DNA of 36,502 bases from contig VXIS01000411.1 of assembly GCA_008704415.1 (NCBI GenBank), forward strand, positions 1 through 36,502, given 5' to 3'. This stretch comes from Sphaerosporella brunnea. Taxonomy: Eukaryota; Ascomycota; Pezizomycetes; Pezizales; Pyronemataceae. The notes beneath the pieces were generated by a model. That model worked only from the letters and a program-made list of their open reading frames with translations, did not search any database and was not told the DNA's origin. The position numbers and the translations under genes were made by a program. This document shows positions 1-7,712 of the stretch, piece by piece; within the stretch, counting starts at the first letter, position 1, and each line of letters begins with the position of its first letter.

Positions 1-3
1 AGT

Positions 4-495
4 TTAGGGTGTGACACGTGCAAGCCAGCAGTAAAGCTCCTGTATGGTTGTAAGGTGCCATTCTCGTGATGGTTGTCCTTGACAAGACGGATGAAACCTA
101 GCATACTGATTGGTACTAGCTACAATCTGATTCATGATATCAGTAGTAAAAAAAAGAACAAAGTATGCGAGGGGACTGTTAAGTTCATGGTTCGACGGAA
201 GCGAAGAGTTTGCGTCGTGGCGGCTATGCTGTGACTGAAAAGGAGTAAAATTCTTGTCACATGCATTATCAAGGCTCGACGGTGTGTAAGTTTCTGGCCA
301 CCTTTCTTTTGTAATCGGATCGAGACCGGTTAAGAAATTTTCACCAGCAAGCTCGTGGAGTCGTCGTTCAGGAACCTCTGTCACTTCTGCTTCCCCATCT
401 ATTTCTGAGCCTGCATCATCCCAATCCTCATCTGTTTCTTCTGAATCTTCGTATTGGGATTCGTTCTCCTCCTGAATTGTTGCTGAAGGCTGCAT
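4..495 (-). pseudogene. piggyBac-like transposase, N-terminal part, cut by window edge
   Basis: Reads leftwards from ATG at 495. The first about 60 residues are acidic and low-complexity. From about residue 108 it matches the start of the piggyBac DDE_Tnp_1_7 domain: an F-F-T-x-D-I-M-x-x-I-V stretch, the family's T-N-x-Y-A motif, then W-x-L-T-T-I-x-E-L-Y-x-W-L. The frame stops at 4-6 just after that last motif, where the family should continue with the catalytic core. Whether this is a real stop, a frameshift or an intron cannot be decided because the window ends. The same domain start occurs in the broken gene at 10970-12276, but the two proteins are clearly diverged. Family assignment rests on motif order and is fairly secure; coding status is uncertain. 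Confidence 0.6.
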
Positions 496-867
496 GGTGG
501 TAGTGGCGGTGGTGGTGGCAGTGGTGCACGTTGTTTTTCGGGCTGTGTGTTGACTTGATACGAGAAGCCTGAGTGAAGAAAAGATAAAGATGCAGTTGTC
601 TTTGCATTTACATGCATCTACAGCTCAATCTGAAAACTCGCGAGATATTACCTTACTAGGTGTATCAATCTGAAGCCCTACGGAGTTATTACTTCTTTCT
701 GTTTAGCTGCAGCTTGGGAACACAGTGTCCGATGGCATCAGCATTAGGAGCGAGAGAGCCAGCTCAAATGCCTTCCTCCCTTCCTCTGAAAGAATAAATA
801 CCGTGGAGATAACCTTTTACTCGCCTCTACATCCACCGCACCATCATTCTTCAGTACCTCAAAAAAT
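496..867. other. Divergent intergenic region, no gene seen
   Basis: 372 bases between the start of the leftward piggyBac-like frame and the rightward small gene at 868. CT-rich runs precede the rightward start, and an AATAAATA at about 795-802 could serve as a TATA-like element. No RNA gene or repeat was recognised. Confidence 0.4.
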
Positions 868-1215
868 ATGACGAGAAAACGCCGTTCTGGAGCCCAGCAG
901 AGAGCCTACAAAGCAGCTAAACGTTTTGAGGCACGATGTCAAAATGAGCGATTTCACCGCTCTTTGGCTGAGCTCCGGGCTCGTGAGCAGGGAATTGTTG
1001 CTCAGGATCAAGACCTGTTCCGACAATTGCAAGGTATTAATCTCCTTCTAATTACACTTTAAAAACTAACCAACCGTCTTGTCACTGTAGACGAGGCCGA
1101 AGCGGCCAGGCAGGTACAGCAGGAGGCGACCAAGAAGGAAACTGACTCGAAGGATGACAATTTGGATAAAAACAAGAAACTTGTTCTTCCAATTGGTCGT
1201 TCCTGTCCAAAATGA
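868..1215 (+). CDS. Small two-exon hypothetical protein (96 aa), charged and coiled-coil-like
   Basis: Exons 868-1033 and 1091-1215. The 57-nt intron 1034-1090 starts GTATTA, ends CTGTAG, and has an ideal fungal branch site CTAAC at about 1065-1069. Splicing keeps the frame and gives 96 residues ending S-C-P-K. The unspliced frame stops inside the intron, which supports splicing. The protein is rich in R, K, E, Q and A, with a basic N-terminus (M-T-R-K-R-R) and a helical middle rich in A-R-x-x-E spacing. I do not recognise a family. The stop codon abuts a degenerate first unit of a large minisatellite, so the 3' UTR would be repeat sequence. It could be a host gene or an accessory ORF of the neighbouring transposon. 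Confidence 0.5.
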
Positions 1216-1221
1216 ACGGAG

Positions 1222-2245
1222 CAAGGTATCGCGTCATAGTAGACAGTAAACTCGAGTTCATACCCTTTGGGGAGAGCCTCTTTCTCCATCCACAGCTTGG
1301 AGAAGGTGTCGCGTCGCAGAGGACGGTAAAAACTCTAGCTCATACCCTCCCAGGGAGAGCCTCCTTTTTCATCCACAGCTTGAATAAGGTGTCGCGTCGC
1401 AGAGGATGGTAAAAACTCCAGCTCATACCTTTCGAGGGGAGAGCCTCCTGATCCACAGGTGTCGCGTCGCAGAGGACGGTAAAAACTCTAGCTCATACCC
1501 TCTTGGGGAGAGCCTCCTTCTCCATCCACGGCTTGGACAAGGTGTTGCGTCGCAGAGGACGGTAAAAACTCTAGCTCATACCCTCCCGGGAAGAGCCTCC
1601 TTTTCCATCCACAGCTTGGATAAGGTGTCACGTCGCAGAGGATGGTAAAAACTCCAGCTCATACCTTTCGGGGGGAGAGCCTCCTGATCCACAGGTGTCG
1701 CGTTGCAGAGGACGGTAAAAACTCTAGCTCATACCCTCTCGGGGAGAGCCTCCTTCTCCATCCACGGCTTGGACAAGGTGTCGCGTCGCAGAGGACGGTA
1801 AAAACTCTAGCTCATACCCTCTTGGGGAGAGCCTCCTTTTCCATCCACGGCTTGAACAAGGTGTTGCGTTGCAGAGGACGGTAAAAACTCTAGCTCATAC
1901 CCGCCCGGTGAGAGCCTCCTTCCCCATCCATGGCTTTGACAAGGTGTCGCGTCGCAGAGGACGGTAAAAACTCTAGCTCATACCCTCTCGAGGAGAGCCT
2001 CCTTTTCCATCCACAGCTTGGATAAGGTGTCGCGTTGCAGAGGACGGTAAAAACTCCAGCTCATACCTTTCGGGAGGAGAGCCTCCTGATCTACAGGTGT
2101 CGCGTCGCAGAGGACAGTAAAAACTCTAGCTCATACCTTTCGGGGGGAGAGCCTCCTGATCCACAGGTGTCGCGTCGCAGAGGACAGTAAACTCCAGCTC
2201 ATACCCTCCTGGGAAGAGCCTCCTTCAGCTTGGGAAAGGCGCCCG
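1222..2245. repeat. Minisatellite of 83-bp and 70-bp units with 236-bp higher-order period
   Basis: About 12-13 tandem units beginning GGTGTCGCGTCGCAGAGGA. Unit starts are near 1305, 1388, 1458, 1541, 1624, 1694, 1777, 1860, 1943, 2026, 2096 and 2166, preceded by a degenerate unit near 1224. Spacings are 83, 70, 83, 83, 70, 83, 83, 83, 83, 70, 70. The shorter unit lacks the part reading CATCCACRGCTTGGA and instead has CTGATCCACAG. The triplet 83+83+70 gives a 236-bp higher-order repeat around 1406-1884. Frames that stay open across it are repeat by-products, not genes. Confidence 0.9.
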
Positions 2246-2599
2246 GATCTGGTAAGGGACCCATGGCTCAAAATTGTTGAGTTGTATGCATGGGGGAAGC
2301 GGGAGGGGTGGGTCCGCTTCAATTCTGAAGTCAATCTGATGCAAACTGACATCAAGCACTCAGAGTGAATGGTTGGTGGAGAGCGAGAAGGTTGATGGAA
2401 AGCGAGACTGTTGATGTAAAGGGAGAAGGGTAGTTAAAGAATAAACTACGTTGAAACATGATTCCCATTGAAACTTTATGCTCGTGAAGTTGATATTAAT
2501 CCTTGTGTCTCCCTCCCATCGTTTGTCCTTTTCAATCCTTTATTGAGAGTGCAGTATTGCGCCAGGACTTAATTTGTAAATTGTGTTGCGAAGCGGATA
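2246..2599. other. Inter-repeat spacer, no gene seen
   Basis: About 350 bases between the two minisatellites. It contains a weak local repetition of GTTGATGxAAAG-type words near 2380-2430. No credible ORF, RNA or element end was found. Confidence 0.4.
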
Positions 2600-3160
2600 G
2601 AGTGGAAGCGTACTCATACAATGGAGGGCTCAGCGCAGGACTCGGCGCAGGACTCGGCGCAGGACTCAGCGTAGGATGCGATGCGGGGCTCGGGGGGTTG
2701 GGTGTGGAGCGTAGATGATGCGGTAGGTAAATTGTAGCTTCAAACCCCAAGTCAATCAGATGAAAACTGTCAAAGTTATGGCTGGAGAAGCGTACTCAGA
2801 ACATAGAGGACTCGGTGCAGGACTCAGCGTAGGATACGATGTGGGGTTCGGAGAATTGGGTGTGGAGCGTAGATGATGTGGTAGGTAATCTGCAGCTTCA
2901 AACCCAAGTCAATCAGATGAAAACTGTCAAAGTTATCGCTGGAGAAGCGTACTCAGAACATAGAGGGCTCGGCGCAGGACTCAGCGTAGGATGCGATGCG
3001 GGGTTCGGGGGGTTGGGTGTGGAGCGTAGATGATGCGGTAGGTAATCTGCAGCTTCAAACCCCAAGTCAATCAGATGAAAACTGTCAAAGTTATGGCTGG
3101 AGAAGCGTACTCAGAACACAGAGGACTCGGTGAAGGACTCGGCGTGGGACGCGATGGAGC
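2600..3160. repeat. Second minisatellite, about 157-bp units with 12-bp subrepeats
   Basis: The word TGAAAACTGTCAAAGTTAT recurs at 2761, 2918 (one change) and 3076, giving units of 157-158 bp; partial units flank them. Inside each unit is a run related to GGACTCGGCGCA, tandemly amplified in the first unit (about 2637-2675). Frames reading G-L-G-A-G-L repeats on either strand are by-products of this 12-bp subrepeat. Confidence 0.85.
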
Positions 3161-3694
3161 GGAGCGCGCAGCTGGTTACTGCGCTCCACCACTGCATATC
3201 ACTCGATCTCCCATTTTCCGCCGACCCCCCCGGTCTGGAGTTTGGAGTGCCAAGCCGCCGGTAAAAGGGATACTTACTTAAGTAGACTGACTTGTGGTAG
3301 GACTCCTTCACCCTAAGTTCGAGTTCAAGTTTGTGTGTGATCCTCAACATCAGCTTCTTCCTTCAATGTATATCACACTGTATCACAACAGTCCCGCAAG
3401 AAACCAAAAAAAAAAACCTTATAGTGACATCATTTCGCATTGCACGTGTGGATGTGTGTGATGTGATGTGATGTGATATAACCTGAGCTGTTGTACAACA
3501 GAACAGGCACAGCCTCATCGACATCATCATACCTACAAGTACTCTACATCATTATGGTTTCCTTTTGTCTTGTCTCGATGACAAAGAGGTGGGGGGAAAA
3601 AGAACCGCGGTGGAGGCGTTGTGTTCCGCGGGTCTTTAAATTTGCTACATTAGCCGCCCTGATACGACTCCATAGGAGATCACTCGGTATACAC
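3161..3694. other. Unique-looking spacer with short GATGT microsatellite
   Basis: Contains a GTGATGTGAT-type simple repeat at about 3455-3478 and an A-rich tract near 3406-3415. No credible gene was seen. Its last 8 bases (3687-3694, GTATACAC) flank the outer left end of the hAT tandem. Confidence 0.4.
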
Positions 3695-3750
3695 TAGGGG
3701 TCGATAAGTATGGTATCCCCTACACGCTCATATTCTGTCGATCAGACGCA

Positions 3751-3755
3751 CTTCC
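3751..3755. repeat. Target-site duplication of gypsy element 1, left copy (CTTCC)
   Basis: CTTCC stands directly before the 5' LTR and is repeated directly after the 3' LTR at 10924-10928. Five bases is the usual Ty3/Gypsy duplication length. Confidence 0.9.
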
Positions 3756-3901
3756 TGTCACGGCGCAAGTTGGATGGAGTCTTCCGACTAAGCTACCGGC
3801 TTTTACTCTGGATGGAATCGGCTGGAACTCTCAGATCTAAGACTTCAAAGGATGCTGATTCATTTGGTGCTCTCAGATTTATCCCTCCCATGAATGGTTG
3901 T

Positions 3902-4044
3902 CACGTGGTGAGGTTCGGAAGTGGGGGTTGTTTGTGGTGTTGTGATGAGGCTCTGTAGGGAGGCTCGGTGGGATGGCTCCGAGCCGAGGTTATGTTCGGC
4001 TACCACGTGGCGCGGCGCACCGCGCTCACGTAATTGCTATAAGG
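3902..4044 (+). promoter_or_regulatory. LTR promoter: two CACGTG boxes and TATA box
   Basis: CACGTG palindromes at 3902-3907 and 4004-4009 (E-box, the classic bHLH site) precede TATAAGG at 4038-4044. The same arrangement is preserved in the 3' LTR (10558-10563, 10660-10665, 10694-10700). This marks the U3 region of the LTR. Which host factor binds is not known. Confidence 0.6.
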
Positions 4045-4086
4045 GGCCTTCGCTTCCGCTTTGTTGTTCGTTTTCCTTTCCTCTTT

Positions 4087-4095
4087 ACTGAACCT
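4087..4095 (+). promoter_or_regulatory. Candidate self-primer at the 5' end of the gypsy 1 transcript
   Basis: ACTGAACCT lies 49 nt downstream of the TATA box, after a CT-rich run, where transcription could start. It is the exact reverse complement of AGGTTCAGT at 4270-4278, just after the LTR. In Tf1/sushi-type chromoviruses the transcript's own 5' end anneals to the primer-binding site in place of a tRNA. The pairing is seen in the sequence; function is inferred. Confidence 0.65.
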
Positions 4096-4269
4096 TCATA
4101 TGTCAATCTGAGTACCTTCGTTCCAATCTGAATCCTGACCGTGCGCATCGCGCCTCTTATCCTGCCTCTTGTCCTGCCTTTGGATCTTGTCTCAGCTCTC
4201 GTTGTTGCCCCCTCTGTACGCGAGTACCTTGGGCCCCTCCAGTCTGATCTCGACCCTCTCCGTTACACT

Positions 4270-4278
4270 AGGTTCAGT
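4270..4278 (+). other. Primer-binding site of gypsy 1, self-priming type
   Basis: AGGTTCAGT starts 2 nt after the LTR end (4267). No TGG, the usual start of a tRNA-complementary site, is found here. The 9 nt pair perfectly with 4087-4095. The gypsy element at 35238 has the same geometry with a different 9-mer pair. Confidence 0.65.
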
Positions 4279-4346
4279 CCACCAAAGCCTAACCTACTCG
4301 CTCTGTCTGTCACATCGCCACCTCCCCCTCCCACTCTTGCAACACC

Positions 4347-5603
4347 ATAGCCGCCTACCACGACCTCCGAATCCCTCAGGAGCTCTGGGCAGCCATCGAA
4401 ACTGGCGCCCAGGCGCCCCCGGAAGAAGGCTTCCCCCAGGAAGAGCGCGATCAACGTTTGATTGACTTCGCCCATATGGCACAGCAACTCCTGACCTGCG
4501 AAGCCCCACCCAACCTGGAGGAGGAGCTGGAGGAGACGCGTGCTGAGCTCCGGACAGCCCTTCTCGAACGCGATGCAGCCCGCACCGGCCTGGCCGCTGC
4601 CCAGCAGCAGGCAAGGGACCTCACGGCCCAACTGAATCAGGTCCTAGCAATCGCCGCCACCCAGATCCGTGACCACCCCGAAGGAGGCACCCAGTCGGGT
4701 GGCTTCCCCGATGCACCGACCTTCGACGGTACCAAGCCCGAAGAGCTGAGGACCAGGATCCTACAGCTCCGCAACAAGCTTGCTGCCCAGCCAACCCGTT
4801 ACCCAACCGAACAAGCCCGTCTTCGGTACGCCTTCAACCGCCTGTCAGGAGCAGCTCTGAACCAGCTGCGCTCTTATGCAGATGAAGACACCGGAGATAT
4901 CACCCTGGCCTCCCTCAACGATCTGTTGACCATCCTCCGACAGGCCTATGACGACCCCGACCGCTCTCGAACCGCTGCTCGTGAAATTCGCCGTCTCCGT
5001 CAACGAAACCTGCCATTCTCCACCTATCTGGCCGACTTCCGCTGCCTCATGGGAGACCTTAACTGGGAAGAAGTCGCCCAGAAAGACCAACTTTATGAAG
5101 GCTTGTCGGAAGAGATGAAGGACGCCCTCCTGCACCGAGCAGCCTCCGATGACACCCTTGCAGCCTTCGTTAACCTTTGCAAGGACGTGGACAACCGGAT
5201 CCGTACCCGAGCAGAGGAACGTAAGCCCTCATCGTCTCGCCCCACCGTCACTACCACCAACCACCGAAGCACCCCTCGCCCCCATGCACCATTCTCATCC
5301 ACTGCCACTGCCCCTGCAACCACGGGCAACCACCCCACCAACTCGAACAGTGGAAACTATGGCCCGGCCCCAATGAAGCTCTCAGCTGCCCGGCGTGAGA
5401 CCGAGCGCCAGAGGATCCGGGAGGAGAGAATGGCAAAGGGGCAGTGTACCTACTGTGGATCAGATCAACACTTCAGTCTCGATTGCCCTCGCCGGCTGGC
5501 TGCTGAGGCTCGTCGTGACCGTGCTGCCGAGGCGTCGCTGGTAGCCACGGCTACCCCTACTGCTCAGCCCCCGGAAAACCTCACCCCCACCTCCGACGCC
5601 TAA
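4347..5603 (+). pseudogene. gag: gag of gypsy element 1, start codon lost
   Basis: One frame of 418 codons from 4347 to TAA at 5601-5603. The codon at 4347 is ATA in a perfect start context (ACC-ATA-GCC). The related gag at 35584 begins with ATG at the equivalent place followed by similar residues (x-x-Y ... L-W), so ATA is probably a mutated ATG. The first remaining in-frame ATG is at 4476. The protein has a coiled-coil region, a capsid domain (P-x-x-F-D-G-T, then L-x-Y-A-x-N-R-L-x-G), a proline/serine/threonine-rich linker and a CCHC zinc knuckle C-x2-C-x4-H-x4-C near 5447-5490, which binds genomic RNA. It overlaps the pol frame by about 85 nt in the -1 phase. Confidence 0.9.
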
Positions 5604-6688
5604 CCGTCGGAAAACTAGTTGTCCCATGCCGCAAGGTTGGCACCGCCATGGGACGTCCAGCATCTTCTTCGTCTTTTCCTTGTTGTCACGGCTCTCCGGC
5701 CCGCGGGCCGGGCAGCCTTTCCTTGTCTTCGGTAGCTCTGTCAAATCAAGGTGTGGAGGAGGAATCAATGGATGGAAACTATCTCGTAGTTACGTGTTCC
5801 CTCTCCGATAGTGATAACAAGATCCAAACCCACGCACTGATTGACTGTGGAGCCACTGGTTTTGCTTTCATCGACGAAGAATTTGCTCGCCAACATCATT
5901 TTCCCCAGTATGCACTACGCGTTCCTCGCACCCTCGAGGTTATAGACGGTAGACCCATCTCGTCCGGAGACATCACCCACATTGTCAAAGTGGGGATGTC
6001 GATGTGCGGTCACCATGAGACGTTGCCTGCCTTCGTCACCAAGCTCGGTCACTACCCTCTGATCCTGAGCATCCCTTGGATGCGGCACCATGGAGTGTCA
6101 ATTCGCTTTGCCTCAAACGACGTCTCCTTCGACTCCCCTTGCTGCGTCACACACAGGACAACACTGAAGCCGACAAGCATCAAAGGAGTGACGCCCCCTA
6201 CCCAGTCCCTACACATTGCAATAGTGTCGGCCACCTCCTTCCAACGTCTGGTCAAAAACAAGAAACAGCGATACAGCCAGCTCCAGCTTTTCTCCCTATT
6301 GCTGTATGAAATCAACAAGGCGTTGGAGCGTAAGGTGATCGACGAGGGGGATCTAAAGTCACTGGTCCCTCCGCAGTACCACGAGTTTCTACCCCTCTTT
6401 TCGAAAGCGGTAGCCAATCACCTACCCCCCCACCGGCCCTACGACCACAAGATACCATTCAAGGAGGGGTTTGAACCCCCCTTTGGCCCCCTATACTCGC
6501 TGTCTCGCCCCGAGCTGGAAGCCTTAAAGGCCTGGTTGGAGGAAAACCTATCGAAAGGATTCATCAGGGCCTCCTCCTCACCTGCCGGTGCCCCAATCCT
6601 CTTCGTCACGAAGGGGGATGGATCCTTACGCCTGGTGGTTGACTACCGAGGTTTCAACGAAGGAACGATCAAGAACAGGTATCCGCTG
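5519..6688 (+). pseudogene. pol: pol of gypsy 1, first part: protease and start of reverse transcriptase
   Basis: The open frame begins after a TGA at 5516, overlaps the end of gag in the -1 phase, and contains an ATG in good context at 5648; either a -1 shift or re-initiation could express it. The aspartic protease motif reads L-I-D-C-G-A-T-G (Cys replaces the usual Ser/Thr). Further on come the RT N-terminal motifs: G-x-L-Y-x-L-S, L-x-x-N-L-x-K-G-F-I, and L-R-L-V-V-D-Y-R. The frame is broken at 6687 inside the N-R-Y-P-L motif by the solo LTR; the following residues P-L-V-R-E-T-L resume at 7713. No canonical X-XXY-YYZ slippery site was found in the overlap. Confidence 0.85.
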
Positions 6689-7706
6689 TAAAACCACTAG
6701 GTTCACTAAACCGCGTACAAGGAAGATAGGATAAACAGTAATCCTTTTCTAAGGAAAAGACACTTGTTGGGCGAAGAGCTTTCAGATACGGGATCGGTAA
6801 AGATTCGCTAATGGTACGAGTATATTCGTACCGAAGGGAAAATAGGATAAAGATTTCGAAACGAATATAGATTTTGTAAACAACAATATTGTTAAGGCTG
6901 AACCTCACAATATCCTAACGATGATGTCTGCTAACTCTGGTGGTCTTCTCAACTCGAGGGAAATCTCGCGGGTTATATCCTGACGGATTCGCCTTTGAGC
7001 CTCAAAGTTGATTTCCAATCCTCGGACGAACAATAGCCCCGATTGCCACGTAAGGGTACCGAGCTTCTTTGACTAGCCAGGGATTATAGATAACCCCCAC
7101 TCCAACTCGGACACTCTTCTGCAGCTATGGCGTGATTGAACGCGTAAGCTTTGATGCCTGGAATGCCCTATTGAAGTGCCGCAGTAGCTATGACGTGATG
7201 ACCAATTACCGAAGTGACTTTGGTACTTATCAAGTCTTGTCACAGGTGCTCCCCTCATATACCCACTGGGTACGTTCCGGTATAACGGTCGGGCGCAACG
7301 TGATGTGAGTTATTTTGTACCCTGGAAAAAACTATTTTTCTATGGGAACCGGCAACTAACCACTTTTTGCCATATAACTCACGGTGAATAACCTGTGACA
7401 ACTGCAAGGTGTTAGACCAAAACAGTTGTCACTATTCATTTGTATGCGCACGAATGGTGAGTTATTTTGTACCCTGGAAAAAACTATTTTTCTTATGGGA
7501 ACCGGCAACTAACTTCACCATCGCCATTATGACGTAAGTCTTGTAACTCTTAGGACACTACCTAATAGAGTGGACTTATAGATGATTATACAGCCTCACT
7601 GTTGATAATCATCACCGTCAATAAACCGTTACGTAACCCTTAAGGTAATGTAGGCATAACTCGTAAGGGGGTACCAGAAATGGTACTGTGGGAGGTGGGT
7701 GTAACA
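6687..7706. mobile_element. Solo LTR of another retroelement inserted in gypsy 1 RT
   Basis: 1020 bp, TGTAAAACC...GGTGTAACA, flanked by a perfect 5-bp duplication TCCGC (6682-6686 and 7707-7711). Removing it with one duplication restores the RT reading N-R-Y-P-L-P-L-V-R-E-T-L exactly in frame, which proves both borders. It has no coding capacity. It contains a 55/56-bp direct repeat (7306-7360 and 7458-7513). The length would suit a long-LTR Gypsy or Copia element; no second copy in the window identifies the parent. Confidence 0.9.
7306..7513. repeat. 55-bp direct repeat inside the solo LTR
   Basis: TGAGTTATTTTGTACCCTGG through ACCGGCAACTAAC occurs at 7306-7360 and 7458-7513 with a single inserted T. 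The 97-bp spacer contains no copy. It could be an amplified regulatory segment of U3. Confidence 0.85.
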
Positions 7707-7712
7707 TCCGCT

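Larger units (their letters stand above)
3756..4267 (+). repeat. 5' LTR of gypsy element 1
   Basis: Starts TGTCACGGCGCAAG and ends CTCTCCGTTACA, with short TG...CA inverted ends. It pairs with 10412-10923 at equal length (512 bp). It contains two CACGTG boxes, a TATA box and, about 50 nt further on, the 9-mer ACTGAACCT that matches the primer-binding site in reverse complement. Confidence 0.95.

Noticed and set aside
1406..1884. Two 80-aa ORFs with repeated sequence
   Set aside because: They are exact translations of the 236-bp higher-order minisatellite and have no other coding signs.
4263..4631. Minus-strand 122-aa and 106-aa frames over the gag start
   Set aside because: Antisense shadows of gag; no motifs.
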